Positions 1-9,912 are shown, counted from the first letter of the stretch. The stretch is DNA of 39,858 nt from an uncultured Lachnospiraceae bacterium (GCA_910588215.1 CAJUQJ010000038.1:1-39858); one strand, 5' to 3'. The notes: generated from the letters alone by a model not told the origin. Translations and numbers: made by a program.

Positions 1-8
1 TGGATTTA

Positions 9-172
9 TCATTCAGTCAGCATAACAGCTCTTGGGTTTTCAGACAGTCTCCCCCTTTTTAAATAGTCAAGGAATTCCCGGATAATCTTGGCAGTAAGAT
101 ACTGCGGAATCCTTCCTCTGCATTCACATGGTATCCCCTCCGATTCCCCCTCGCAGAATCGTAGATCCAGTA
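9..172 (-). pseudogene. Possible gene remnant (unrecognised open frame)
   Basis: On the minus strand a frame stays open from a TAA near 175 to a TGA at 9-11 and encodes about 53 residues. The second half reads like real protein, with a basic, helix-prone run ending in ENPRAVMLTE. No ATG, GTG or TTG with a ribosome binding site begins it. It could be the tail of a broken gene or chance. I do not recognise the family. Confidence 0.2.
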
Positions 173-231
173 CTGCTTAACAAAGCATCCCATGGCATGG
201 GAATGATTTGCATCTATTCATGAATGCATTA

Positions 232-264
232 AAAAAAGACACCTTGGTATAAGGCATCCTTTTT
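232..264 (-). terminator. Intrinsic terminator after the small lipoprotein gene
   Basis: Arms at 232-245 and 251-264 pair over 14 positions, including G-U pairs, around a 5-nt loop. Read on the minus strand the hairpin runs into a U-rich tract. It lies about 20 nt past the stop codon of the lipoprotein gene at 285-671. Confidence 0.75.
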
Positions 265-284
265 CATACAAAATATTAAGTCTC

Positions 285-671
285 TTACTGCAGTCCGGCG
301 CTTTGCAGCACAGACTCACTGCTATAACAACAGATCATCTCATCGTCACTCATGAGATTATATTTCTCATAGCTTCCCTGATAGTGCTCTGCAATCTTGC
401 CCATGTCTTCTGCAGAAGGCACTTCATAACATACGTCCAGGTAATCCTCGCCATTAACTGCTTTGATCCTGCTCACATTGAGCCCAAGTTCTTCAAAACT
501 TTCCAAGCTTTCCACGTCAAACCCGGCCTTCTCCAGATTGGCTGCCACTTCATCAGCCTCCGGATACGTACTCTCTCTCCCAACATTTTCCGCCTCGGAC
601 TGCGCGCCACATCCTGACAAAGTCAGCATCATGACAGTCAACATAACTACACCCACTTTTCTCATATCCAA
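285..671 (-). CDS. Small secreted lipoprotein of unknown function
   Basis: This encodes a 128-residue protein with a lipoprotein signal: a basic N-terminus (MDMRK), a hydrophobic core, and the lipobox LSGC with Cys21 as the expected lipidation site. The mature part is about 107 residues and acidic, with no domain I recognise. It should sit on the outer face of the cell membrane. The ATG at 671 and the one at 665 (second Met) are both possible starts. It appears to be a single-gene unit, with a hairpin terminator directly downstream and tRNA-Ser about 190 nt upstream on the same strand. Small lipoproteins of this type are common in Lachnospiraceae and are usually annotated only as hypothetical. 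The prediction of secretion is firm and function is unknown. Confidence 0.8.
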   Translation of the reverse strand: MDMRKVGVVMLTVMMLTLSGCGAQSEAENVGRESTYPEADEVAANLEKAGFDVESLESFEELGLNVSRIKAVNGEDYLDVCYEVPSAEDMGKIAEHYQGSYEKYNLMSDDEMICCYSSESVLQSAGLQ

Positions 672-810
672 TACACCTTCCCTTTCACAACTGACCTTAT
701 GTCTAAAACAGCACTTATTGTACTACGGTAAAGATCATTTTGCAATTAAAATTAATTCTACCTTGCGATCGTACACTCCAAAGAACATCCAGCCTGACTT
801 CCGCGCAAAC

Positions 811-843
811 AAAAAAGAAGTGCTGAACATAATCAACACTTCT
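811..843 (-). terminator. Intrinsic terminator after tRNA-Ser
   Basis: Arms at 816-826 and 833-843 pair over 11 positions with one G-U pair. On the minus strand they are followed by six U residues (811-816). The hairpin is about 20 nt downstream of the tRNA 3' end. Confidence 0.8.
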
Positions 844-863
844 CATTTCATACGATAGTATAA

Positions 864-951
864 CGGAGAAAGAGGGATTTGAACCCTCGCGCCGCGCAAG
901 CGACCTACACCCTTAGCAGGGGCGCCTCTTCAGCCTCTTGAGTATTTCTCC
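864..951 (-). tRNA. tRNA-Ser (anticodon GCU)
   Basis: Read on the minus strand, the 7-bp acceptor stem pairs GGAGAAA (951-945) with TTTCTCC (871-865), leaving G at 864 as discriminator. The anticodon stem CGCCC/GGGTG carries the loop CTGCTAA, giving anticodon GCU for AGC/AGU serine codons. The long variable arm is typical of serine tRNA, and a GGTTCAAATCC T-arm is present. The CCA end is not encoded. The gap from 672 to 1042 holds only this gene and its terminator. Confidence 0.95.
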
Positions 952-1042
952 ATAGTCTGAACTATCCTCTACCAATATGAAGTTGCGCGCTTCACAACAA
1001 CGCAAAATTTATTATACCTAAAGTATTCCCGTTTGTCAATCT

Positions 1043-3460
1043 TTATTCCCCTAAAATTTTAACAAAAATCGGGCTGGTAAATGCCATGCTGTGTTCATTG
1101 CGCTTCATCGGACCGGCATTATCCCGTCCTTGAAGCATCATAGGACTTACCTTTGAAAGAGAGGATTCATCTTCAAATATGCTTTCACAGCAAGCCACCA
1201 CCGTATACCAATGTATGCCTGGTTCCGGCATCGCATCCTCCAACATACCATCAAACTGTTCTTTACCCACCTCTATCCAGGGCATTAGTTCACCGTCCCT
1301 TAGCAATGCAATCCTATGAATCCCATAGGCAGCCGACACCTGCGCGTGGATCATAAGCGGCTTATATCCATCGACAGACACTTCTCCGCCCATCGGGACA
1401 CCGTTTATATCACACCATATCTGAACAAAACCGTTTGAAAAAGCCGTGAGTCTTCGCTCCTTCATCGCTTCAAATACACACTCCGCATTAACCGTTCCTT
1501 TATCCTTTATCCAAAATCCCGTCATGCCCAACCTGTTATTCATAATATCCAGATTATGGTCTGTGCCCCCGGTAATACCCACCTTACACCCATGGTTTAA
1601 AAAATTGCACGGAAAATGCTGCAGGGACATTTCATGAGATTCACCAAGGATGATATTTCCTCTCAGCTGCAGGGCTTCCATGTTCCATTCCAGTTCCGGA
1701 TCCCATGTTTCCAGAGTCTTCAATGTATGTATCTCTGAGCGTCCGTGACAATGTCTGAAACATCCAACGCTGCCAGCCGGCAGATAATTTTTCAAAACCT
1801 TATACATAACACTGCGTCTGACGGAATAGAGCGATGCCAGTCTCGATATATCGCTTGCTGTCCTGTCGATCTCATAGAAATTCGTATCATGGTCAGGAGA
1901 TACCGACGGCTCATTTCCATAAAGTACTACAGCGTCTTCAGACAATTCCTCGACGCGGTCAGTAAGCCATGTATATAACGGATGCGCTACTCTGTCAAGG
2001 TGATCGGTCAGGCATACCACCTTATTGCCCAATAGATCTACATACCATCTGACCAGTTCATCCGGGCTGCCGTCTATTCCACTCATACATTTTGAATATG
2101 CGCTGTGGTCGTGAATGTCTCCCGTTACATATCGATAGCCTTGCACCATAAACGGTTTATACTTTTTCTCTATGCCCAACGCGGACATTTCCGTCTGATA
2201 TGGAGCCTTATGGGCTCCGGCCGGATGCGGCAGTTCTAGCAGCTGTTCCTTATCGTCAAACCGCCACGCCTCTGCTCTCAGATTCTGCTCTGCACTCAGA
2301 TCCTCCTCGTCAAATACGGGCAGTATCGCAACACATGACTTTCCGTCTTCATCGCCTACTACTGAAAATGCCGTATCTGATGCACCGCACGAATTACATA
2401 CCCGTCCAAAAGGAGCAAATTTATCTCCGTCAAAAAAACTGACGCATGTATCCCATCTGTTCCTTCTGAATCCGTCACAGTTGAACCGTCTGCATGATAA
2501 AATAAGCTTTCCGTGAATGCTGAAAAGGCGCACATACCCTAAATGTATACTCATTACAAACTGTCCATGGCTTTCCAGAAAACCCTCCTTCGGCATCGGC
2601 ACCACTGCCAGCGGAGATACCTTTCCTTTTGAGACATACCATACATGCAAGTCATTGGTCATACTCAGGCAATGATCCATCCCCCAATGCGGCCGTGATT
2701 CAAAAGCTATACATAGTCTGCCGTTCCAATATACCAGATCAGGATGTAGATTTAATTCATCCTGATGTATTTTATAACAGGAAGGATTATCCAAATCTGT
2801 TATGTCCATTAACAGTATGTCAATACCCTCTTCGGGAACACGCAGTTCTCCCGCAAGCCAAAGGCTCTTTCCGGCAGAACATAATACTGGATACTTAATA
2901 TCATATCTGCCAACGACACTGCCCTCCTGATCTATGACAAATGTACTACCCATATGTCGGAATGCCACATATAAGTTACCCTTCCACACTGTTGCGGACG
3001 GAGTACCGATCATGGTATCCGCATGAAATACTGACTCTGTCTTTCCATCCAGATATCTATATAAGTTCCACTGTTCTCCCTTCTGCTCACTCCAGACCAA
3101 CAGCGGAACTTCCGTCTCGCACTTGGGCGATACGGGGCCATAGATACGGTCTGCATGACTCAATTCCCTGCAGCCATCCTTGTCAAAATAACATACTTGG
3201 CGATCCGTATGAATCGCTGCAGCAAGCCAGTCAGGGTGCAGATCTCCAGGCTTACAGACACCCTTTTTCATTAGTTTTCTGCCAAACGCCTCTTTATCGC
3301 TGCTGTCCATTGGGTCCTTATCAAAAAAAGGCTGCTCTATCTCATCTCTGAAATCATGATCCGCATCCGGAATGCATAACGCGCCACCATACCACCCTGC
3401 CGCGCTGTTTGATGCAGTTACGGAAACCGCTGACGGAACACAAATATTTAGCTTATTCAT
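1043..3460 (-). CDS. Large PHP-like metal-dependent hydrolase with an N-terminal beta-propeller-like half
   Basis: This 805-residue protein has no obvious signal peptide. The C-terminal part has PHP-type (polymerase and histidinol phosphatase) metal-binding motifs in order: GDIHDHS (447-453), CLTDH (483-487), YGNEP (514-518), CFRHCHGR (567-574) and GGTDHN (631-636). These would hold a di- or trinuclear metal site for a phosphoester or other hydrolytic reaction, as in DUF3604/PHP-like proteins. The N-terminal 430 residues contain recurring short W/Y-containing strand patterns suggestive of a propeller, which is inference. The ATG at 3460 follows GGAGGAAAATAT. It is the last gene of the carbohydrate locus, 37 nt beyond the LacI regulator, so its substrate is probably a modified sugar or glycoside product. 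The exact reaction is not predictable. Confidence 0.8.
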   Translation of the reverse strand: MNKLNICVPSAVSVTASNSAAGWYGGALCIPDADHDFRDEIEQPFFDKDPMDSSDKEAFGRKLMKKGVCKPGDLHPDWLAAAIHTDRQVCYFDKDGCRELSHADRIYGPVSPKCETEVPLLVWSEQKGEQWNLYRYLDGKTESVFHADTMIGTPSATVWKGNLYVAFRHMGSTFVIDQEGSVVGRYDIKYPVLCSAGKSLWLAGELRVPEEGIDILLMDITDLDNPSCYKIHQDELNLHPDLVYWNGRLCIAFESRPHWGMDHCLSMTNDLHVWYVSKGKVSPLAVVPMPKEGFLESHGQFVMSIHLGYVRLFSIHGKLILSCRRFNCDGFRRNRWDTCVSFFDGDKFAPFGRVCNSCGASDTAFSVVGDEDGKSCVAILPVFDEEDLSAEQNLRAEAWRFDDKEQLLELPHPAGAHKAPYQTEMSALGIEKKYKPFMVQGYRYVTGDIHDHSAYSKCMSGIDGSPDELVRWYVDLLGNKVVCLTDHLDRVAHPLYTWLTDRVEELSEDAVVLYGNEPSVSPDHDTNFYEIDRTASDISRLASLYSVRRSVMYKVLKNYLPAGSVGCFRHCHGRSEIHTLKTLETWDPELEWNMEALQLRGNIILGESHEMSLQHFPCNFLNHGCKVGITGGTDHNLDIMNNRLGMTGFWIKDKGTVNAECVFEAMKERRLTAFSNGFVQIWCDINGVPMGGEVSVDGYKPLMIHAQVSAAYGIHRIALLRDGELMPWIEVGKEQFDGMLEDAMPEPGIHWYTVVACCESIFEDESSLSKVSPMMLQGRDNAGPMKRNEHSMAFTSPIFVKILGE

Positions 3461-3497
3461 ATATTTTCCTCCATTACGAAGCGCTTAACGCTGAAGA

Positions 3498-4499
3498 TTA
3501 TTCGATGGCGGCAACACTGTCCCGCTCTATGAATGTACTGCAAACCTGTATTTTCGTTCTTGCTCCCGGATTGTGCTTCATCTTGTCAAACAGTTTACGC
3601 ACTGCAATTCGCCCCATTTCTTCTTTATGAACTCTTACGGTTGTAAGCGGTGGGTTGGATACCGCGCAAAATGGCATATCGTCAAATCCAACAACCGATA
3701 TGTCATTCGGAATACGGAATCCCTTCTCCTGTAAAGCCCGCATTGCACCAAGGGCAATAATATCATTATCTGCAAAAAAGGCGGTCGGAAGCGGCTTCCC
3801 CTGCGCAAGGAACATCTGCATATCCACATATGCCCCTTCCATTGTGGGCGTAAGAGAAAAGCTATAGGCCGGATTCAATTCTATTCCTGCTGTCGCCAGC
3901 GCCCGCTTATACCCTTCTTCCCGATAAAAGAAATTCTTGATTCTGATACTGCCCTTCAAATATCCTATTTCCTTGTGCCCTTTTGCAATGAGATACTTCA
4001 CTGCATTGCATGACATATCTGTATTGTCTATGAGGATTGCATCAAAGATCGTATCTTCAAACCAGTTATCTATCATGACCAGTGGAGAAATCGTGTTTAT
4101 AAAAGGCTTTGCATCTTCCTCGTCCATCTCTGTTGCAAGCAGTAACAGCGCAGAGTTCGGATCATTGAGCAGTTGATTCCTTACATCATGAAAATCAGCA
4201 TTCCTGGGACTCAGATTACACAATGTCGTCTCGTACCCTGCCTTCCGGGCCTCATCTTCTATTCCGCCAATAATAGCCGAGAAAAACGGTGTATCTGACA
4301 CGATGATCCCATCCCATTTATATATGACAAGTTTTATATTGTCTATTTTAGGTTCCGGAAAATATCCATGCTCCTTTGCGACGGCTAGAATCCGTTCGGA
4401 CGTCTCCCTGCCAACCCCTTTCTTGTTATTTAAGGCATTTGAGACGGTAGCGGGCGAGAATCCTGTCATTTTACTGATCGTTTTAATGCTCATTTTCAT
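3498..4499 (-). CDS. LacI-family transcriptional regulator
   Basis: This 333-residue regulator has the usual LacI-family layout. Residues 4-25 form the helix-turn-helix (TISKMTGFSPATVSNALNNK), followed by a hinge helix near residue 50. The rest is a periplasmic-binding-protein-like ligand domain with the common GFDDMPF motif near the C-terminus. It should bind a palindromic operator and release it on binding a sugar. The gene lies between the glycosidase gene and the PHP-like hydrolase gene, all on the minus strand, so it is the likely local regulator of this locus. Its own upstream gap holds a promoter overlapped by a palindrome, suggesting autoregulation. The family assignment is firm, but the effector is unknown. 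Confidence 0.93.
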   Translation of the reverse strand: MKMSIKTISKMTGFSPATVSNALNNKKGVGRETSERILAVAKEHGYFPEPKIDNIKLVIYKWDGIIVSDTPFFSAIIGGIEDEARKAGYETTLCNLSPRNADFHDVRNQLLNDPNSALLLLATEMDEEDAKPFINTISPLVMIDNWFEDTIFDAILIDNTDMSCNAVKYLIAKGHKEIGYLKGSIRIKNFFYREEGYKRALATAGIELNPAYSFSLTPTMEGAYVDMQMFLAQGKPLPTAFFADNDIIALGAMRALQEKGFRIPNDISVVGFDDMPFCAVSNPPLTTVRVHKEEMGRIAVRKLFDKMKHNPGARTKIQVCSTFIERDSVAAIE

Positions 4500-4576
4500 G
4501 GTAAGTAGTACCTTCTTATATTAATATAGATTTTATAAATATCCAATTTTCTACTAAGTGTTTAATTAATCCAAGT

Positions 4577-4606
4577 ATAATATAAAAAATTTGTTTACTC
4601 AACAAA
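4577..4606 (-). promoter_or_regulatory. Promoter and candidate operator of the LacI-family gene
   Basis: On the minus strand, -35 TTGTTG (4605-4600) and -10 TATTAT (4582-4577) are separated by 17 nt. A perfect 6-5-6 palindrome, TTTGTT-N5-AACAAA, covers 4590-4606 and overlaps the -35 box. That is where a repressor would act. The promoter hexamers are visible; the operator role is inferred. Confidence 0.55.
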
Positions 4607-4645
4607 AATCTGCATCCGACCAGTCTTCTTCCCCTTACCATAGCT

Positions 4646-6181
4646 CTATGCCAGCAATTCACCTGAGCGTCTCATTACAAGAATCGCAATACCTTCTTTA
4701 CTGGGAAGATTTATCCGAAAAGCGCCGGAAACACTTTCCATCACTCTCTTTCTCGTCATTTCCCACACATCGATCACTTCCACATCGTATTCTCCATTGA
4801 CAGGAAGCTCTATATCATAAAATGCATTGCAATGTCTCTGCAGATAAATAAGTCTGTAATCAGGATTGATACCAATCGGCACAATAAATTCGTTGATGAA
4901 CACATTTCTGTTCTGCGGCCTGTTATCCCAGATCTGACGCACCAATTTGGCATGTTCGGGACTCTTTGCCATTGATGTCGGATCATCCATTACATTGCGG
5001 CATACCGGTTCCATTGCTCCCGGTAGCTGTTCCAGCAGCTCCTTCAGAAAGGCAATGCGTTCCGGCGCTTTTCCGTAAAGTCTGCCGCCTTTAGCCCACC
5101 ACAGCACTTCATCCTCCCTGTAATAGGTCTCGCCGTGTGTGCAGTAACATCCAAAGGCCACCGCCATCCACATTCTGTTGACGATTTCAAACGCGCTGTT
5201 ATTCCCCCAATCCGATTCAATATCCCCCTCATATCCCAACTCATCAACTACCGTAGGCAGCTGATATTTCGCACGTAATTTAAATGCCTCCTGCATGCTG
5301 CTCCCCTGCCAGGAAACATGAGTCATCCAGTCTCTTTTCGGATACGGTTCCAGCCAATTATGTGCGGACACAAGATGCGAATAGGGATCTGTTTCCTTTA
5401 CTTTATCTCCAAAAGCATCCCAGTCCTCGATCGTCTTCGTGAAAACAAGATCGTATTCATTAGAAAGGCTCCACCACACATTTCTGAATGCTGCCAGCCT
5501 GCGCACACAGTAGTCAAGATACGCCAGATTTTCCTCCCTTGACAAATCAGCAAATCCCCATCTGTCGTAAGGATGAAACAAGATCAGATCCGCCTCTATT
5601 CCCAGTTCGCCCAACTGCATGATTCTTTTTTCTAGCTTCTCCCAAAATGAACTATCCGGTTTACTTATTTCCCAATTTCCCAGCGCATCCCTCTCAAACG
5701 GATAACAATCCGGATCGTTTCTATTATAATTCATGCTCTTAGGAAATACGCACATTCTCACTTTGTTAAACGCGGATTTCTGTAGAGTTGCAAGTGTCTG
5801 TTCCTGTAGCTCTTCCGTCTGATGGATCCATGCATAGCAAGTCGTTCCCATCGGGATAAACCTTGTTCCATCAGCGTATCTGAAATGCATGCCATCCGCC
5901 TTGACAGGCCCATGATTCTGCCCCTGATTGGCAATACACCGAAAACTCCCCTTGACCGACATTTCTCCCCATGTTGCCGTATAATTCCATACACCTTCAA
6001 GTTCAGGCATAAACCGTATGATCGCTTTACCATTTCCGGCATAGAATCCTTTCATAGTAATCCTATCGGTTTTGGCCTGATCATCGTTATGAAAACAGGC
6101 TGTTATATCAGCATCCTGACATTCTTCCGGCGTTCCGGCGAGCTCCAGTTCAAAGACTGCATATCTTTCAATAGATTTCAT
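4646..6181 (-). CDS. Glycoside hydrolase-like protein with DUF5060 and DUF4038-type barrel
   Basis: This 511-residue intracellular protein has no signal peptide. The N-terminal ~90 residues resemble the DUF5060 beta-sandwich (ending in FMPELEGVWNYTATW). The central part is a TIM-barrel of DUF4038 type, with conserved segments FIPMGTTCYAW, a likely acid/base in SLSNEYD (Glu242) and a likely nucleophile in VVDELGY (Glu314). A beta-rich tail follows. Such proteins act on plant or host glycans taken up as oligosaccharides. The frame extends upstream to a TTG at 6208, but the ATG at 6181, preceded by GGGGGTAAGA, is the better start. It follows the transporter binding protein and precedes its LacI regulator, so it probably cleaves the imported sugar. 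Substrate is unknown. Confidence 0.8.
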   Translation of the reverse strand: MKSIERYAVFELELAGTPEECQDADITACFHNDDQAKTDRITMKGFYAGNGKAIIRFMPELEGVWNYTATWGEMSVKGSFRCIANQGQNHGPVKADGMHFRYADGTRFIPMGTTCYAWIHQTEELQEQTLATLQKSAFNKVRMCVFPKSMNYNRNDPDCYPFERDALGNWEISKPDSSFWEKLEKRIMQLGELGIEADLILFHPYDRWGFADLSREENLAYLDYCVRRLAAFRNVWWSLSNEYDLVFTKTIEDWDAFGDKVKETDPYSHLVSAHNWLEPYPKRDWMTHVSWQGSSMQEAFKLRAKYQLPTVVDELGYEGDIESDWGNNSAFEIVNRMWMAVAFGCYCTHGETYYREDEVLWWAKGGRLYGKAPERIAFLKELLEQLPGAMEPVCRNVMDDPTSMAKSPEHAKLVRQIWDNRPQNRNVFINEFIVPIGINPDYRLIYLQRHCNAFYDIELPVNGEYDVEVIDVWEMTRKRVMESVSGAFRINLPSKEGIAILVMRRSGELLA

Positions 6182-6286
6182 TCTTACCCCCATTCCGAAG
6201 CGGCACAAGCTTTGACTGATCTTCTTAAAATACAGCAGGCGGCTGCCTCTGTTCGCAGCCGCCCGAATACTTGAACAGATTCTATC

Positions 6287-7945
6287 TTATTTTGCATTCA
6301 ACTCATCCAACACTGGCTGGATCAAGGACATTTTTTCGTCTACCCAATTTTGCCAGTTTTCACGCAGATCGCCATCTTTAACGATCAGCTGCGAATATTC
6401 ATCCGGATACGTAAACTGTACTTGGTTCATGGCATTAGAGCTGTGGAACACTACATCCCAATCAATTTTGGCCAGTGTATCATCTGTCAATAATGAATAT
6501 TTATCCTGATACTGTTCCACCTGTTTGTCACGGTACTGCTGCGGCGTGCTCGGATTTATAATCTGAAAATCATCGCGGCGTGTTGCAAATGTCTGGAAAA
6601 ATCTTATGGAAGGATATGTGGACAACGGATCCGCCTCAGTCAAAGCCTTAAGCGAACCGTCACTTTCCACTTCATACTCGACTCCCTCAAACCCCAGGTT
6701 CATAAGCAGCTGGCCTTCCTGTGTGCAGGAGAATTCAATAACATCCATCACACGTTCAAAGGTCGCATCATCCATATCCGGATTGAATAACAGCGCCCCA
6801 AAATAGTTTGCTGTTTCCAGGCCATGGAACTTGCCGTCATTGTCCACAAGAAATGCCGACAACAAGCTCTCATCAGGATTCAGCCCGTTCTGGCTCATCT
6901 CATTTGCAAACATACTGTAGTTCGAGGAAAGTCCGCCTGCCCAGAATATCGCAGATGTTCCGGCAATCGTCATCATATCCTCATCCTCGCCCTGGTTAAG
7001 CGTATAGAACTCCGGATGGATCAGACCCTCTTTCCATGCATCCTGAACCCATTTCAACGCTTCATAAGTCTCCTCATCAGCACCGCCCCATCTATATTTT
7101 CCATCATCACCTTTATAAAAGATCTTATCCGGGGAGGAATGCTCATACATCTGATAGACAAGACCGGATACCAGCATATTAGAATATGATGTTATCGGAT
7201 AAAAGTTTGCCCCGACATTTCCCGGATCCTGTTCCTTCATCTTTCTCGCCAGATCAAGAAATTCATCATAAGTGTAGTAATCTTTGACCTCAACACCAAC
7301 CGCTTCAATCCAGTCTTTACGCATGTAGGTCTGGTAGTGCTGTGTCAATGTCTCTGCCGGTTTATTGTTAAAATAAATCGGCACCGGCAAGCAGTAGGTA
7401 CCTCCTAACAGCTCGTCCAACTCTTCACCGATTCCCGTCAGAGCATACAGTTTAGCCGTTTCAGGCCACCTTTCCTTCCAGTCATCATCAAGCTTTCTGA
7501 CAAGCCCCTGATCCACATAATCCATAAATTCGCTATGTACATAGTTCCAGTTGACAACATCCGGCATATCTCCGGAATTGATCCATATACGAAGATTCTC
7601 AACCCAGTTGCCCCAGGTAAGAGGCGTAACTTCAATATCTAAATTAAATTTCTCCTGAACGGCTTTGTAAACATCGTCCTGTGTGTAGTCAATTCCTTCG
7701 TCGCCCTCGATCACCTCTGCCCAGGACACCGTGATCTTCTCTGAATAATCCTTCTGCGTCCCCGCCTCTGACCCGGAGTCCTCTGACTGTGCGCCTGCAT
7801 CCGAACCGGCGTCTTCCGTCTGCACTGTGTTATCGGCAGAAGAAGTATCTGCAGACGATGATGTATCATCACCGCCACAAGCTGTCACGGCCATAAGTAT
7901 AGAAGCCGCCAAGATGCCACTTAAGATTTTCTTTCCTTTTTTCAT
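6287..7945 (-). CDS. Extracellular sugar-binding lipoprotein of an ABC transporter
   Basis: This 552-residue family 1 solute-binding protein has a signal peptide with lipobox AVTAC (Cys at 23), followed by a long Ser/Asp/Glu-rich linker to about residue 68. A large extracellular ligand-binding domain follows, of the LplA/YtcQ size class (500 residues or more), which usually binds oligosaccharides. The ATG is preceded by AAAGGAGGATACAT. It lies about 107 nt downstream of the two permease genes in the same direction. No ATPase gene is present, so energising is probably by a shared MsmK/UgpC-like ATPase encoded elsewhere, as is usual for this family. The ligand cannot be told from sequence, although the neighbouring glycosidase argues for an oligosaccharide. 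Confidence 0.93.
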   Translation of the reverse strand: MKKGKKILSGILAASILMAVTACGGDDTSSSADTSSADNTVQTEDAGSDAGAQSEDSGSEAGTQKDYSEKITVSWAEVIEGDEGIDYTQDDVYKAVQEKFNLDIEVTPLTWGNWVENLRIWINSGDMPDVVNWNYVHSEFMDYVDQGLVRKLDDDWKERWPETAKLYALTGIGEELDELLGGTYCLPVPIYFNNKPAETLTQHYQTYMRKDWIEAVGVEVKDYYTYDEFLDLARKMKEQDPGNVGANFYPITSYSNMLVSGLVYQMYEHSSPDKIFYKGDDGKYRWGGADEETYEALKWVQDAWKEGLIHPEFYTLNQGEDEDMMTIAGTSAIFWAGGLSSNYSMFANEMSQNGLNPDESLLSAFLVDNDGKFHGLETANYFGALLFNPDMDDATFERVMDVIEFSCTQEGQLLMNLGFEGVEYEVESDGSLKALTEADPLSTYPSIRFFQTFATRRDDFQIINPSTPQQYRDKQVEQYQDKYSLLTDDTLAKIDWDVVFHSSNAMNQVQFTYPDEYSQLIVKDGDLRENWQNWVDEKMSLIQPVLDELNAK

Positions 7946-8052
7946 ATGTATCCTCCTTTAAGAATTGATATAAATATATTTCATGCAAACATAAGTGCTT
8001 CACCATGTCTGCTGAATTACCGTATCCAACAACCACACACCTGCACAGAGTA

Positions 8053-8943
8053 CTATCCTTTGACAGCACCGACCATGATACCTTTCACGAAATGCTTCTG
8101 CAGGAACGGATATACGCACATGATCGGAAGCATCGTCATGATAACGGCACACATTTTAAGACCCATGGTAAACTGACTGCCCTGCATCGATGCTGACGCC
8201 GATGTAACATTACCCGCCATCTCCGAGTTGATGACTATATTACGCAGCACCAGCTGTAACGGAAACATATTCTGTTTTCTGATGAATATCATGGAATTGT
8301 ACCACTCATTCCACCGGTCCACACTATAAAACAGTACGATCGTGGCAAGTATCGGCTTTGAAAGAGGAAGTATGATCTTAAAGAGTATCATCCATTCCCC
8401 TGCGCCATCCAGCTTCGCCGATTCCATCAAAGAATCCGGAAGGCTTTCTATATAGTTCTTCACCAGTATCATATAAAATGTGTTCACCCCATAGGCCAGA
8501 ATGACAGACCAAAGGGAATTCGTCAGGTTAAGGGATTTCATCAGCAGGTACAGTGGTACGATACCGCCCTGGAATATCATCGTAAAAAGCACAAGCCCAA
8601 ATATGATCTTCCTTCCCGGATATCCTTTCCTGCTCAGCCCATATGCCATGCAATATGTCAAAAACACATTTATCGGCATACCGATCGTGAGTATCGTCAG
8701 GGTGGACTTATAACCCGACCAGATTCTTCCGTCTTCAAAAAGTCTCTTGAAAGACTGCAGAGTAGGATGTCTCGGTATCACCAGGAACGTTGAATTTAAG
8801 TAGTCTTTCTGTGATGTGATCGAAATCATCACAACATTAAAAAAAGGAATCATTATAATCAGTGCAAACACGCCAAGGGCAATGACGCATACCCAATCTA
8901 CCCAGTCCATTTTCTTCTTTAACATTTCTTTGATCGCCTCCAC
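8053..8943 (-). CDS. Carbohydrate ABC transporter permease, LplC/YtcP type
   Basis: This 296-residue membrane protein has six predicted transmembrane segments, beginning with VCVIALGVFALIIMIPFF. The EAA loop that contacts the ATPase is seen as ESAKLDGAGEWMILFKIILP, within the usual binding-protein-dependent permease domain. The tail ending FVKGIMVGAVKG is typical of LplC/YtcP proteins. It starts 9 nt downstream of the partner permease and is followed by the binding protein. The two permeases should form a heterodimeric channel in the cell membrane. Confidence 0.95.
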   Translation of the reverse strand: MEAIKEMLKKKMDWVDWVCVIALGVFALIIMIPFFNVVMISITSQKDYLNSTFLVIPRHPTLQSFKRLFEDGRIWSGYKSTLTILTIGMPINVFLTYCMAYGLSRKGYPGRKIIFGLVLFTMIFQGGIVPLYLLMKSLNLTNSLWSVILAYGVNTFYMILVKNYIESLPDSLMESAKLDGAGEWMILFKIILPLSKPILATIVLFYSVDRWNEWYNSMIFIRKQNMFPLQLVLRNIVINSEMAGNVTSASASMQGSQFTMGLKMCAVIMTMLPIMCVYPFLQKHFVKGIMVGAVKG

Positions 8944-8952
8944 TATAATCTA

Positions 8953-9912
8953 TCATGCAAACAGGCCGTTGCCGCCCATCGCCTTGGAACCTCTGTCCGC
9001 CAAAACCAGCAGTATCATATTTACGATCGACCTGAACAGACTGACTGCCGTAGAAAATCCAAAATCAGGCGCAGACTGGAATGTGATACGGTAAATATAC
9101 ATATCAAGCGTCTCAGCCACTTCTTTGACCGCCGAATTATTAAGGTTAAATATCTGATCGAATCCTGCCGACATTAGATTACCGGTCGTAAGAATGAACA
9201 TGATGATAATAGTTGGCAGAAGATTGGGGAGCGTGATATTGACTATTCTCTGCCACCTTGAAGCGCCATCAACTTCTGCCGCTTCATACTGACTCTGATC
9301 TATACCGGTTATAGCTGCCAGATATATGATCGTGTTCCATCCGGATGATTTCCAGACATCCGTCATATACAATAACGGCTGGAACAATTTCTCACTTCCC
9401 AGGAAATTTACCGTTTCAAGCCCGATCAGGCTCAATAACCCGTTCACCATTCCGTCAAAGGAAAGTATATTAATAAGAATGCTGGATACTATGACCCATG
9501 AGAGAAAATTCGGAAATGTCATAACTGTCTGTAAAAATTTCCGATAACGAGGGAATCTTATCTCGTTCAACATGATCGCAAACATGACCGGAAAAGGAAA
9601 AACAAATACCAGACGCAGAAGGTTGATCGACAGCGTCCTTCCGATTGCTTTAAAGAACGCCGGATCTCTCATTACATATTGATAATTCTCCAAACCGTTC
9701 CATGGGCTCCCCCAAATACCCAGATTGGCCTTGTAATCTTTAAACGCAAGCTGCAGACCGGCCATGGGGATATACGCAAAGATTATGTACCATAAAACCG
9801 GCAAAAAAAGTATGACGTAGATCTGTCTGTGTTTCCATACAGAAAAACAGGTATGTCTTGCACTTTCAGCAAAACTCTTTTTCTTCCCTCTTCTTAAATC
9901 TTGTGATGTCAT
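8953..9912 (-). CDS. Carbohydrate ABC transporter permease, LplB type
   Basis: This 319-residue permease has an N-terminal cytoplasmic stretch (DLRRGKKKSF) and six membrane segments. The EAA loop reads EAAEVDGASRWQRIVNITLP, and the tail ends in DRGSKAMGGNGLF, typical of LplB. The frame extends to a GTG/ATG-like start at 9951, but the ATG at 9912 has GAGGAGG five bases upstream and is preferred. It is the first gene of the carbohydrate operon, reading from the promoter at 10098-10126. It pairs with the LplC-type permease directly downstream. Confidence 0.95.
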   Translation of the reverse strand: MTSQDLRRGKKKSFAESARHTCFSVWKHRQIYVILFLPVLWYIIFAYIPMAGLQLAFKDYKANLGIWGSPWNGLENYQYVMRDPAFFKAIGRTLSINLLRLVFVFPFPVMFAIMLNEIRFPRYRKFLQTVMTFPNFLSWVIVSSILINILSFDGMVNGLLSLIGLETVNFLGSEKLFQPLLYMTDVWKSSGWNTIIYLAAITGIDQSQYEAAEVDGASRWQRIVNITLPNLLPTIIIMFILTTGNLMSAGFDQIFNLNNSAVKEVAETLDMYIYRITFQSAPDFGFSTAVSLFRSIVNMILLVLADRGSKAMGGNGLFA